Shown piece by piece: positions 36,696 through 45,766 of a stretch of DNA of 64,000 bases. The notes under the pieces were generated by a model. That model saw only the letters and a program-made list of their open reading frames with translations. It made no database searches and was not told the origin of the DNA. The position numbers and the translations under genes were made by a program. The stretch's first letter is position 1, and each line of letters opens with the position of its first letter. This DNA comes from Gammaproteobacteria bacterium LSUCC0096 (GTDB lineage Bacteria; Pseudomonadota; Gammaproteobacteria; Pseudomonadales; Litorivicinaceae): assembly GCA_008087055.1 (NCBI GenBank), contig VIEA01000001.1:610415-674414 (forward strand). The letters run 5' to 3'.

Positions 36696-37952
36696 ATGTT
36701 CAATCCGTTATCTATTTGCATTGGTCTTCGGTACACCCGCGCTAAGCGTCGGAACCATTTTATTTCGTTTATATCCGCGGTCTCAATGGCCGGTTTAACT
36801 TTGGGTGTTGCAGTTCTTATCTTAGTACTTTCAGTACTGAATGGATTCGATCGTGAGTTAAGGACCCGCATCCTCGGTACAGTGCCTCACGCGTTACTTG
36901 AGTTTGAAGATGCGCGAACCGATCTGGATCCAATCGCAGAGAAATTGATGACGAACCGATCGATCGTTGGCGTTGCACCGCTGAACCAAGGTGAAGGCCT
37001 GCTGGTGGCGAACGGGCGGACTGTGTCTGTTGCTGTTCTTGGGGTTGATCCTGAAAAAGAGTCACAAGTCTCGATTCTTCCTAGGCATATGACTCAAGGC
37101 GAATTCACAGATCTGAACGCTCGCCGATTTTCCATCATTTTGGGTTCAGGTGTTGCCGCGAATCTCGGTGTAATCCCGGGTGATCAGGTGACACTTCTGA
37201 TTCCGGAGGCGACTCTCAGTCTCGCAGGGGTAACACCGCGTCTGAAGCGACTTCAGGTGGCGGGTATTTTTGAGATTGGCGCACAATTAGATAACCAGCT
37301 GGCCTTTGTTGAGCTATCTGATGCAGCACGACTGTTTAAGCTAGGTGAGGGTGTTGCAGCACTCCGGCTTGAGTTCGACAACCTGTTCGATGCACCGCAA
37401 CTGATTCGTCCAATCGCTCAGGAAGTGAGCACTTCTCTGGGCTTACCGATTCGTTACCAAGACTGGACGCGAACGCAAGGCAATCTATTCGAAGCGATCC
37501 AACTTGAGAAAACTATGATCGCATTGTTGCTCACTCTGATCATCGCTGTTGCTGCGTTTAATATCGTCTCAACACTGGTCATGGTGGTGACAGACAAACG
37601 TGCTGATATTGCGATCCTCAAAACGATCGGACTGTCCCCTGCAGGTGTCATGGGTGTGTTTGTTGTACAAGGAACACTGGTTGGCGTCGTCGGCACTGTC
37701 TTCGGTGTGATCTTGGGTGTTCCACTTGCACTGTCGATCACTGAAATCTTGGCATTCTTGGAATCTGTGTTTGGGTTTTATCTTTTTAATCCGAGCGCCT
37801 ACTTTATTTCTGATTTGCCTTCTGAGCTTCGTTGGTCGGATGTTGGGCTGGTGACGGCCCTCAGTATTGGATTATCGTTGATTGCAACGCTCTACCCCGC
37901 ATTAAAAGCAAGCCGGATTATTCCTGCGGAGGTTTTGAATCATGAGCGATAG
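36696..37952 (+). CDS. lolC: lipoprotein-releasing ABC permease LolC/LolE family
   Basis: Inner-membrane permease that extracts outer-membrane lipoproteins for hand-over to LolA; 418 aa. The LolC/E hallmark opens the protein (CIGLRYTRAKRRNHFISFISAVSMAGLTLGVAVLILVLSVLNGF). A large periplasmic domain and three C-terminal helices follow (MIALLLTLIIAVAAFNIVSTLVMVV onward). It overlaps lolD by 11 nt. Only one permease gene accompanies lolD, where E. coli has lolC-lolD-lolE. It may therefore be a LolF-type homodimeric permease, unless a second gene lies elsewhere. Confidence 0.92.
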   Translation: MFNPLSICIGLRYTRAKRRNHFISFISAVSMAGLTLGVAVLILVLSVLNGFDRELRTRILGTVPHALLEFEDARTDLDPIAEKLMTNRSIVGVAPLNQGEGLLVANGRTVSVAVLGVDPEKESQVSILPRHMTQGEFTDLNARRFSIILGSGVAANLGVIPGDQVTLLIPEATLSLAGVTPRLKRLQVAGIFEIGAQLDNQLAFVELSDAARLFKLGEGVAALRLEFDNLFDAPQLIRPIAQEVSTSLGLPIRYQDWTRTQGNLFEAIQLEKTMIALLLTLIIAVAAFNIVSTLVMVVTDKRADIAILKTIGLSPAGVMGVFVVQGTLVGVVGTVFGVILGVPLALSITEILAFLESVFGFYLFNPSAYFISDLPSELRWSDVGLVTALSIGLSLIATLYPALKASRIIPAEVLNHER

Positions 37953-38625
37953 TTCATTGTTAGAACTCCAAAATGTCAGTTTCGCCTACGGCGAAGGCGA
38001 GAACCTGATTTCGGTTCTTGAGAATGTGAATTTTTCTGTTCTGCCAGGACAACGTCTGGCTCTCCTGGGACGCAGTGGTTCCGGTAAGAGCACGCTGATG
38101 AATATTTTGGCCGGTCTACTATTACCTGAGCAGGGCTCTGTGGTTTGGCACGGCACAGACATCACGCGATTGAGTGATGCCAAACGGGTTGCATTGCGAC
38201 GTCAAACGATTGGTGTCGTGTATCAGTTTCATCATCTGTTGCCTGAGTTTTCTGCAGAAGAGAATGTCATGCTTCCAGCGATGCTCAGTGGTCAATCTGT
38301 CGCTGCCTCTACACGCTTAGCGCATCGGCTTCTTGCACAAGTTGGTCTCGAGCATCGGGTTGGCCACAGACCAGGAGAACTATCAGGTGGTGAGCGTCAG
38401 CGTGTTGCAATTGCTCGCGCGCTTGCTGGTAATCCAAAGGTGTTATTGATGGATGAACCAACAGGCAACCTTGATGAGGCGACGGCAGATCAGGTGTTGT
38501 CGATGCTTGTTGATTTATCGAAAGCGACTGAGACGAGTCTCGTTATTGTGACTCACGATCGCCGGGTTGCTGCTCAGACAGATCAGCAGTTTGAGTTGTA
38601 TCGGGGTCAACTACAGAGCGTTTAA
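37942..38625 (+). CDS. lolD: lipoprotein-releasing system ATP-binding protein LolD
   Basis: ATPase energising lipoprotein release; 227 aa. Walker A is GRSGSGKSTLMNIL, the Q-loop region is VYQFHHLLPEFSAEENV (a Lol-type motif), the signature is LSGGERQRVAIARA, and Walker B is LLMDEPTGNLDE. The start lies within the end of lolC. The last 83 nt overlap the 3' end of the convergent DUF2062 gene, an unusually long antisense overlap. Confidence 0.95.
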   Translation: MSDSSLLELQNVSFAYGEGENLISVLENVNFSVLPGQRLALLGRSGSGKSTLMNILAGLLLPEQGSVVWHGTDITRLSDAKRVALRRQTIGVVYQFHHLLPEFSAEENVMLPAMLSGQSVAASTRLAHRLLAQVGLEHRVGHRPGELSGGERQRVAIARALAGNPKVLLMDEPTGNLDEATADQVLSMLVDLSKATETSLVIVTHDRRVAAQTDQQFELYRGQLQSV

Positions 38626-39136
38626 GAAAACGTCCTTTCCGTCGCCGCCAATTGTAGCTGACCTGTATGCTCCACCACATTCGAATCACGATAAACCCCA
38701 AGATACTTAGGATTATTCCGATGATCAGTGAGCCCGTGAGAAGAGGCCACCAGATGAGGTTGAGTTGATTCTGGATCCATTCAAGGGTGACTTCTTGCGG
38801 CCAACTCACACCATCACTCCCTAACACCCAGGCACCGAGTTGATAAGCGAAGAAGTAGTAAGGAGGCATCGTGATAGGGTTTGTTAGCCAGACGAGACCT
38901 ACTGACAGCGGGACGTTACAACGAAGTATGAGCGCAAAGACCGCCGCGGCGACCATCTGAAGAGGCATCGGCATACAGGCCCAAAAAAGACCATTTAAGA
39001 ACGCCAGCGCGACCGAGCGGCGATTTAAATGCCATAAGTCATCGGCAAATAGCTGACGACCAACCCATCCCCAACGACGCATATGTGCGATCTGCTCAGG
39101 CGGCGGCATGATTCTCGAAACGAACTTTCTCGGCAT
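38543..39136 (-). CDS. DUF2062 domain membrane protein
   Basis: Small inner-membrane protein, 197 aa from the ATG ending at 39136. From there the sequence MPRKFVSRIMPPPEQI follows the family's usual opening. The domain is recognised by LWHLNRRSVALAFLNGLFWACMPMPLQMVAAA and VGLVWLTNPITMPPYYFFAYQLGAW, with two to three hydrophobic segments and a basic cytosolic tail. The function of DUF2062 proteins is unknown; they often lie beside comEC or lol genes. The frame continues upstream to 39214, but those residues look non-coding. Confidence 0.85.
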   Translation of the reverse strand: MPRKFVSRIMPPPEQIAHMRRWGWVGRQLFADDLWHLNRRSVALAFLNGLFWACMPMPLQMVAAAVFALILRCNVPLSVGLVWLTNPITMPPYYFFAYQLGAWVLGSDGVSWPQEVTLEWIQNQLNLIWWPLLTGSLIIGIILSILGFIVIRMWWSIQVSYNWRRRKGRFLKRSVVDPDTTQTADLSEQQPGDRESQ

Positions 39137-39214
39137 GACCTTCTTGTCGATCTCTGACGTCTGCTTGAGGTAATCACTCACGCAGAAGCATGAATTCCTA
39201 CTCATGCTTAACAC

Positions 39215-41419
39215 ATGATTATTTGGTCTTTGATTGTAAGCAGTTTGCCTTGGTTTCCAAGCGCTTTATCGCCTTTTTTCCTGATTCTTTTGGCGATCAT
39301 GCTGGTTTTATCTCGTCTGCGTTGGTTTGCACTCGCTTGCGTGTTGTTGGCTCTTCAAGAAATTCGAATCACTGATCATGTGGATTTGATGTGGTCAGAG
39401 CGGATGCGAAGTCAGACATGCGAGGGCATTGTTGTTATCGATCGTATCAGTACACAAACAAGGGATTTCACATCGGGTTCGGCTGTTTGGAAGAGCGTCG
39501 GGTGTCGAGCGTTACCCCAAGGTTCTGGGCTCAAGTTGCAGGTGGGCCCTGGATATTTACTACAACCCGGTGATCATATTGAGGGCCAATTTAAACTGTC
39601 ACCGATTGTTGGGCTTCAGAACCCTGGTGGTTTTGATGCGAGACGGCATGCACTAGGCAATGGTTGGCTGGCCAAAGCGTCTTTGCTCGAGGGTGTGGTC
39701 GTTCCAGATCAGACCAAACGAGCAGCGGCACGTGATCGAACGATCAATTGGCCTGATCCGTTGCGTGGACTGACGCAAGCGCTTTTATTCGGTGAAAAGC
39801 AGGCGCTCGATCAACAGTTATTGGATGTGTTTAAGACACTTGGTTTATCGCACATGCTCGCGATATCGGGTCTTCACGTTGGACTTTTTCTCGGTGCCTT
39901 GTGGTGGCTCATGGGGCGCTTGGGCTGGCCCAAACATCCGATGCATCGGATGTATTTTAGGGCGTTAATCGTTTGCTTGGGTGCGTATCTTATTTCATCT
40001 TGGACGTTATTTAGCCCAAGTGTTGTGAGAGCCTCAGTGATGGCCTCGCTGATCAGTTGTCTTCCGCTTTTAGGTGTCCAACTTAGGCTGTATCAAATTC
40101 TCGCAATCACGCTCATCGGGGTTGTCTTGTTTGACCCGATGATTGCTTTATCCACTGGCTTTTTGATGTCGGCGGGAGCTGTTCTACTGATTGCTCAGAT
40201 TCTCTGGGCGTCTCGATCGAAAGGCCTGACGCAGCTTCTTTGGTTTCAAATCGCTTTTAGTTGCGTACTTGCTACGTTGTTAAGTTTATGTCTTGGATTT
40301 GCGTATCCATGGCTTGGCATTGTTGCAAATGTTTTGATTGTTCCGTTGTTGCCACTCCTTCTCGTTCTGTTAACTCTTTGTGTGACGATGCAATGGTCAT
40401 GGCTCATCTCGCAAGTAAATACACTGATTGATTGGTGCGTAAGTGGACTTGATTGGCTCCTCGTTCAAACCAGCTTTGGCCACATTCCATCAGATTGGAT
40501 TCTTGGGCTTCTATTAATCATCGGCATCAGTACGCTGTTGCCAAAATTCAGTCCACGATGGTTCATCGCATTGTTATCGATTCTGCTCTTTATTCAGCCT
40601 TGGACTACTCATCAGTCACGGTTAATTGTTCATGATATTGGTCAGGGATCAGCCGCAACACTCGCATCTCAACACAGCCGAGCGATTTTTGACTTAGCCG
40701 CAGGACAGGCAGGCCGTTGGTCTAGGATTGGGCAATTTTTGCCAAGTTCTCGCGGACAATCGATTGATGGGATTTTTGTTAGTCATGGTGATATGGATCA
40801 CTCCGGTGGGTTGGTTGATACGATCCAGAACGTTGCAATTCCAAACGTTGTTGAAGGCGGCGGTTCTCTCGATGGTTGGCTGGGGAGTTGCCGTAAAAAG
40901 CACCTGTTGGGCGATGTGGTTGTCGAGTTACTCTGGCCATTGTATCCAGTGGAGGGGTCCGAAAATCGCCAAAGCTGTGTGTATCTATTGTCATCAAAAG
41001 GCCGATATCTATTGATGATGGGTGATGCGGATTGGTTTTCAGAAGCGCAGGTTGTGAAAGAGTTGAACAGGCGGGGATTGATTGGCCGGATTCATGCCGT
41101 TGTCGTATCGCATCATGGTGCACGCGATGGCTCGAATCCCTCGTTTGTATCGCTGATTGGGGCGAACCATGCGCTTGTGAGTGTTGGGCGTTCAAATCGC
41201 TATGGTCATCCGCATCACGATGTATTGGAGCGATGGATTGCGAGTGGCGCGACAATTCATCGAACAGATCTCGACGGCGCTTTGAGTTTTGATTTTGCTA
41301 CAGGTGAGGTTGCTCGCTATCGCGAGGACAATCCACAACGTTGGATTAGTTCGAGAGCTTCCCACCAATCAGATGAATTGTACGATCGATCGACAACAGA
41401 CTCTCTGGTTGATGACTGA
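39215..41419 (+). CDS. comEC: DNA internalization competence protein ComEC/Rec2
   Basis: Inner-membrane channel for single-stranded DNA uptake in natural transformation; 734 aa. N-terminal helices and an OB-like domain are followed by the Competence core (LTQALLFGEKQALDQQLLDVFKTLGLSHMLAISGLHVG) and a multi-helix region. A C-terminal metallo-beta-lactamase-like domain has HDIGQGSAATL, SHGDMDHSGG and VVSHHGARDGS. All expected domains are intact, so the protein should be functional. Its last 74 nt overlap the 3' end of the convergent msbA. Confidence 0.95.
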   Translation: MIIWSLIVSSLPWFPSALSPFFLILLAIMLVLSRLRWFALACVLLALQEIRITDHVDLMWSERMRSQTCEGIVVIDRISTQTRDFTSGSAVWKSVGCRALPQGSGLKLQVGPGYLLQPGDHIEGQFKLSPIVGLQNPGGFDARRHALGNGWLAKASLLEGVVVPDQTKRAAARDRTINWPDPLRGLTQALLFGEKQALDQQLLDVFKTLGLSHMLAISGLHVGLFLGALWWLMGRLGWPKHPMHRMYFRALIVCLGAYLISSWTLFSPSVVRASVMASLISCLPLLGVQLRLYQILAITLIGVVLFDPMIALSTGFLMSAGAVLLIAQILWASRSKGLTQLLWFQIAFSCVLATLLSLCLGFAYPWLGIVANVLIVPLLPLLLVLLTLCVTMQWSWLISQVNTLIDWCVSGLDWLLVQTSFGHIPSDWILGLLLIIGISTLLPKFSPRWFIALLSILLFIQPWTTHQSRLIVHDIGQGSAATLASQHSRAIFDLAAGQAGRWSRIGQFLPSSRGQSIDGIFVSHGDMDHSGGLVDTIQNVAIPNVVEGGGSLDGWLGSCRKKHLLGDVVVELLWPLYPVEGSENRQSCVYLLSSKGRYLLMMGDADWFSEAQVVKELNRRGLIGRIHAVVVSHHGARDGSNPSFVSLIGANHALVSVGRSNRYGHPHHDVLERWIASGATIHRTDLDGALSFDFATGEVARYREDNPQRWISSRASHQSDELYDRSTTDSLVDD

Positions 41420-43010
41420 TAATGAGGGTGGTTCGATTCGCTTTTAAATTCTCGAGCCCTTTGAGAACTTCTTCGCGACTCTTGTGATCGAGTGCGCTGG
41501 TTGGTTCATCGAGTAATAAGATTGGAGCGTCTTTAATGAACGCCCGTGCGATCGCAATGCGCTGACGTTGGCCACCAGATAAACGATTTCCAAATGGGCC
41601 AATTTGGGTATTAAACCCGTCTGGAAGCGCTTCGATAAATTCCAACGCGTGCGCCTGACGCGCGGCTTCTCGAACTTCCTCATCCGTGGCATCAGGCCAT
41701 CCAAAACGGATGTTATCTGCGACCGATGCGTCAAACAGATTGACCTGTTGTCCAACAAGCGAGAGTTGACGACGACGTTTGGAGAGCGGCCATTGGGTCA
41801 GCGGTTCATCGTTAATGCAAATTTCACCGTCGTTAGGATCTAGAAAACCTGCGATCAGGGCGATAAGCGATGATTTACCCGAGCCCGATGGGCCGACGAG
41901 GGCGACACTTTCTCCGGGGCGAACATCAAATGAGACTGAATCAAGTGCAGGACTCTCTGCATTAGGGTAGCTGTAGGTGACATCTCGAATGGCTAGAGAG
42001 GCTTTGGGAAGCGCCTCATGACTTCTCGAATGCCCGCGCTGATTATCGAGCGTTTGATCAAAAATTTCATAAATCGATTCAGCAGCCGCAAGGCCACGTT
42101 GAATGGTTGCATTGACTCCGGTAAGCCTACGTACAGGGTCGAAAATCATCCCCATGGCTGTGATATATGCAACAAATTCACCAGGACTTAGCAGATCGCG
42201 CGCACTCATTTGCGTACCAATCAGAATGACGATCCCAATTGTGATGGCAGCTAAGATTTGTACTAGCGGGACGTTGAGAGACTGAATTTTGATGACTCGC
42301 ATTTGTTCGTGGCGTAACCGCTTATTGATGTCGTCAAAACGCTCTTGTTGATTATCGTGACCACCAAATATTTTGATGTCTTTGACTGCCAACAAGGATT
42401 CTTCGATGAGGCCGGTCAGGCGACCAGTCCAGGTTTGTAAGTCTTGGTTTGAGCGTCTCATTTTGACACTGGCTTTCTTGACCACAAATGAAACAACAGG
42501 CGCTGCTACCAAAAGCGCGAGAGACATTTGCCAAGACGTATAAATCAGGAACCCAAGAAGACCGATGATCATCAGTGTGTCTTTGATGATAACCATCCAC
42601 GCGGTAGAAACAGCTTCTCCGACTTGGGCAACATCGTAGGTGATTCGGGATAAGAGTCGACCGCCTTCTTCCGCATCATGGTCTGTCATCGGCAGATCGA
42701 GTTGGACGGCAAACACTTCAGACCGGATATCAGCAACCGTCCGGTTGGCAACGTATTGGCTGGAGACTGCGGCGACGTATTCGGAAATCCCTTTAAACAC
42801 AAATACGGCGACGATCAGTAGGGGGATCTGAATTAATGCGTTCGGATCTTTGTCGATGAGTGATTCATCGATCAAAGGCGCCATCAATGCGGGCAGCATG
42901 GGTTCCATTGCCGCAGTTGCTGCCATCGATAGCATGGCTACTAGAGCGATTTTCCAATATGGCAGCGCTTCTCGTATCAGGCGGCCATAGGTGCGCATAT
43001 CACCTTTCAT
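41346..43010 (-). CDS. msbA: lipid A export ATP-binding/permease protein MsbA
   Basis: Homodimeric ABC flippase for core-lipid A; 554 aa. An N-terminal six-helix exporter domain is followed by an ATPase domain with Walker A GPSGSGKSSLIALI, signature RLSGGQRQRIAIARA and Walker B PILLLDEPTSALD. Lipid A genes (lpxK, kdsB) lie nearby on the other strand, supporting MsbA over other type I exporters. The ATG overlaps the stop of the upstream phosphatase gene (ATGA). The 3' end overlaps comEC. Confidence 0.93.
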   Translation of the reverse strand: MKGDMRTYGRLIREALPYWKIALVAMLSMAATAAMEPMLPALMAPLIDESLIDKDPNALIQIPLLIVAVFVFKGISEYVAAVSSQYVANRTVADIRSEVFAVQLDLPMTDHDAEEGGRLLSRITYDVAQVGEAVSTAWMVIIKDTLMIIGLLGFLIYTSWQMSLALLVAAPVVSFVVKKASVKMRRSNQDLQTWTGRLTGLIEESLLAVKDIKIFGGHDNQQERFDDINKRLRHEQMRVIKIQSLNVPLVQILAAITIGIVILIGTQMSARDLLSPGEFVAYITAMGMIFDPVRRLTGVNATIQRGLAAAESIYEIFDQTLDNQRGHSRSHEALPKASLAIRDVTYSYPNAESPALDSVSFDVRPGESVALVGPSGSGKSSLIALIAGFLDPNDGEICINDEPLTQWPLSKRRRQLSLVGQQVNLFDASVADNIRFGWPDATDEEVREAARQAHALEFIEALPDGFNTQIGPFGNRLSGGQRQRIAIARAFIKDAPILLLDEPTSALDHKSREEVLKGLENLKANRTTLIISHQPESLLSIDRTIHLIGGKLSN

Positions 43011-43723
43011 TCGCGTCTTAAGACCCAGTCAACCCAAAAGCTTGCAAAGCCACGCGGCTTAAATTGTTTTTCCATCGTATCGCGATCATATTCTGAATTG
43101 ACCCATTCCAAAAAAGTCGGCGCTGTTTTGTCTTGATGGGCTTCCATCCATTGGTCGCGATATAAAATGTAGGACTCGAAAAAATGGTCGAGGATGCCGG
43201 TTTTAGCGCTTCTGAAATGACCATAAGTCCAGTGTAATTGTTCTTTGGCCTCTTCAATCGGCTGACCCAGGCGGAAGTGGCAGTAGAGTACGGCGAAAAT
43301 TCCGGCACGATCTGCCCCCGATTTACAGTGGGCGAGCGCTGGTGTCTCGAATCCTTCAATTAATTCTTTCAGCAGATTGATCTGCTTTGCAGTTGGAAGA
43401 CCTCGAGAATGCACTCGGGTATTGATGAGAGTGATTCCTGCTTCTTCGCAGGCTTTGGCCTCTAACTGATACCGACCTTGTGTTGGGTTATACCCACGCA
43501 GATTAATGATGGTTTTTAAACCCAAGTCTCGTTTGTAGCGGTGGATTCGTGCGACACTCGGTTGATTGCTCCGGTATAGCGGACCGGGAAGGCAGAAACG
43601 ATTCGAGTAGAGCGATCTCAGGAAGCCGTGGTCTACGAGCCATAAATCCAGATTTGCTTTGATTGATTTCCACAAAGTGAGCGGCGTGGATGGCGGTGCT
43701 TTGCCCCAACCTTCAATTGACAC
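43007..43723 (-). CDS. protein tyrosine / dual-specificity phosphatase-like protein coupled to msbA
   Basis: Cytosolic protein of 238 aa with no signal peptide. The Cys-based phosphatase P-loop HCKSGADRAG gives HCX5R, with nucleophile Cys133 and Arg139. Upstream features of the fold are LYRSNQPSVARI and LGLKTIINLRG. The C-terminal half (FESYILYRDQWMEAH) is Trp/Tyr-rich and not recognised. The stop overlaps the msbA ATG, so the two products are made together, diverging from lpxK. A role in LPS phosphorylation state or regulation is possible but unproven; the substrate could be protein, lipid or nucleotide phosphate. Confidence 0.8.
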   Translation of the reverse strand: MSIEGWGKAPPSTPLTLWKSIKANLDLWLVDHGFLRSLYSNRFCLPGPLYRSNQPSVARIHRYKRDLGLKTIINLRGYNPTQGRYQLEAKACEEAGITLINTRVHSRGLPTAKQINLLKELIEGFETPALAHCKSGADRAGIFAVLYCHFRLGQPIEEAKEQLHWTYGHFRSAKTGILDHFFESYILYRDQWMEAHQDKTAPTFLEWVNSEYDRDTMEKQFKPRGFASFWVDWVLRRE

Positions 43724-43803
43724 GGATCATCCTTTTCCTTTCGATTAGCGCGGAGCATACTCAATTCATAGGTATTCTGCACAAAAATAGAGGGAATTAG
43801 TGC

Positions 43804-44838
43804 ATGAAATTCGGCTTTGGTGGTTTCAAGGGCTTTCACGGATGGCCTAAGCGGTGGTCTAAACCTGCGACGTCAATCAGTCGAGCACTGAGTCCTATTG
43901 TTGCCTCATGGATGCACAGAAAGCGCGAGAAAATAGCAAGCGCACCTAGGGTCGCAACGCAAATTCCTGTGATCTGTATTGGAAACATTGTGGTGGGCGG
44001 CTCTGGGAAATCACCGTTAGTGGCGAGTCTTGCCTTGCGACTTAAAGAAGCAGGGTTTCGGCCAGGCATTGTCAGTCGTGGCTATGGCGGACATGCGAAA
44101 AAGCTGCCGATCGAAGTGACTGAGACGAGTCACCCGCAAAAGGTTGGCGATGAGCCCTTAATGCTTAAGAAGCGAACGGGTTGTCCTGTGATTGTGTGCC
44201 GTGACCGGTCAAAGGCTGTTGAGAGATTGCACTTTCATCATCAAGTCAATGTGATCCTGTCAGATGATGGCTTACAAAATACACGTTTGTGGCGCGACTT
44301 TTCAGTCTGTGTGTTCAATAAAGATCAGGGCATTGGGAATGGCCTTGAGATGCCATTTGGCCCGTTGCGAGAGCCGTTGTCTGTAGTTGATCAAATGGAT
44401 GCAATCATCGTCCGAGGGACTGAGTATCCAAAAGAAATGTTGATCGAAATGGGTATCGAGACAAAAACGCCAGTGTTTGGCTCGATTGGCGAAATGACCT
44501 ATGCGTATCGTTCCGATCTCCCTGAAGAACACCACCCCATTAGTGACCTTGTTCATCATGGTGATTTTGATGCGGTATCTGGTATTGCTTCACCCAGTCG
44601 GTTCTTTGAAGGCTTGGAGCAGGCTGGATTGTCGATAGAGGAGTATGCGTTTCCAGATCATCATCAGTTCACTGCATCGGACGTATCGCATTTGAAGCGC
44701 GTGATAACAACAGAGAAAGATGCTGTGAAATTGGTACACTTACTTCAAGAACCGTTCTGGGTGGTTGCGCTTGACAGCCATCAACCGGAATTTGAAGCCT
44801 GGTTAATCGATCGTTTGAAAAAGTGGAGTAGGGTATGA
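43804..44838 (+). CDS. lpxK: tetraacyldisaccharide 4'-kinase LpxK
   Basis: Phosphorylates the 4' position of the lipid A disaccharide at the inner membrane; 344 aa. The Walker A is IGNIVVGGSGKSPLVASLAL, followed by GIVSRGYGG and the catalytic region LSDDGLQNTRLWRDF. An N-terminal amphipathic and hydrophobic stretch mediates membrane contact. It is coupled by overlaps to ycaR and kdsB, the standard gammaproteobacterial run. Confidence 0.96.
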   Translation: MKFGFGGFKGFHGWPKRWSKPATSISRALSPIVASWMHRKREKIASAPRVATQIPVICIGNIVVGGSGKSPLVASLALRLKEAGFRPGIVSRGYGGHAKKLPIEVTETSHPQKVGDEPLMLKKRTGCPVIVCRDRSKAVERLHFHHQVNVILSDDGLQNTRLWRDFSVCVFNKDQGIGNGLEMPFGPLREPLSVVDQMDAIIVRGTEYPKEMLIEMGIETKTPVFGSIGEMTYAYRSDLPEEHHPISDLVHHGDFDAVSGIASPSRFFEGLEQAGLSIEEYAFPDHHQFTASDVSHLKRVITTEKDAVKLVHLLQEPFWVVALDSHQPEFEAWLIDRLKKWSRV

Positions 44839-45026
44839 GTTTGGCGCCTCAGCTGAAGGGTTTATTGGTCTGTCCTTTGTGTAAAGGGGAGGTTGAGATC
44901 CGTGAAGATGATCAAGAGATCTGGTGTCGCGCCGATGGCCTAGCTTTTCCGATTCGTGATGATATTCCGGTGATGCTTGCCGATGAAGCACGCACACTGA
45001 CTAATGATGAGCGGACTGATCGTTAA
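44835..45026 (+). CDS. ycaR: Trm112-family protein YcaR
   Basis: Small zinc-ribbon-like protein, 63 aa. The Trm112/UPF0434 pattern is clear: LLVCPLCKGEVEIR, WCRADGLAFPIRDDIPVML. Eukaryotic Trm112 activates methyltransferases; the bacterial role is not settled. It overlaps lpxK by 4 nt and kdsB by 1 nt, so its expression is tied to lipid A and Kdo synthesis. Confidence 0.93.
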   Translation: MSLAPQLKGLLVCPLCKGEVEIREDDQEIWCRADGLAFPIRDDIPVMLADEARTLTNDERTDR

Positions 45027-45766
45027 TGAGTTTCATTGCGGTGATCCCCGCTCGTTTCGGATCGACGCGTCTTCCAGGTAAGCCACTCCTTGATATTGCG
45101 GGTCAACCCATGATTCAGCATGTCTATGCGCGTGCGCAGTCCTCTCGTGCCGAACGGGTGCTTGTCGCGACTGATGATCAGCGAATTTTTGATGTGGTGA
45201 CGAATTTCGGTGGTGAATGTTTGATGACAGCATCAGATCATCCAACTGGAACTGATCGCTTAGCCGAAGTCGCTGATATTTTGGGATTGGGCGCTGACAC
45301 GATTATTGTCAACGTTCAAGGAGACGAGCCGCTGTTGCCTGCGTCTGCAATCCATCAAGTCGCTGACATGTTAGTGGCGCATCCTGAAGCGTCGATAGCG
45401 ACACTGTGCGAACCGATTCATGATTTATCGGATATCGAAGACCCCAATCAAGTGAAGGTTGTTAAGAGTCGATCCGGTCGCGCGCTTTATTTTTCTCGAG
45501 CGCGTATACCGGGTCACCCGACCCTCGCAGTCGGAACGCATTACCGTCACATCGGGCTTTATGGATATCGCGCAGGTTTTTTGCGTGATTTCCGTACATG
45601 GGAGCCGACGCCGCTTGAGCAGTTTGAAAGGCTCGAGCAGTTACGAGCCTTAGAGCATGATCGATTGATCCAAGTCGATGTTGCATTGGATTCAATCCCG
45701 CCGGGTGTTGATACTGAACATGATTTAGAGCTCGTCCGGAAGTGCTTGGAGAATCCAAGTGTTTGA
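45026..45766 (+). CDS. kdsB: 3-deoxy-manno-octulosonate cytidylyltransferase KdsB
   Basis: Activates Kdo to CMP-Kdo for LPS inner-core assembly; 246 aa, cytosolic. The nucleotidyltransferase motif is IPARFGSTRLPGKPL, followed by VNVQGDEPLLP (metal-binding Asp) and KVVKSRSGRALYFSRARIP. It overlaps murB by 8 nt. The lpxK-ycaR-kdsB-murB run is contiguous and probably one operon. Confidence 0.97.
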   Translation: MSFIAVIPARFGSTRLPGKPLLDIAGQPMIQHVYARAQSSRAERVLVATDDQRIFDVVTNFGGECLMTASDHPTGTDRLAEVADILGLGADTIIVNVQGDEPLLPASAIHQVADMLVAHPEASIATLCEPIHDLSDIEDPNQVKVVKSRSGRALYFSRARIPGHPTLAVGTHYRHIGLYGYRAGFLRDFRTWEPTPLEQFERLEQLRALEHDRLIQVDVALDSIPPGVDTEHDLELVRKCLENPSV

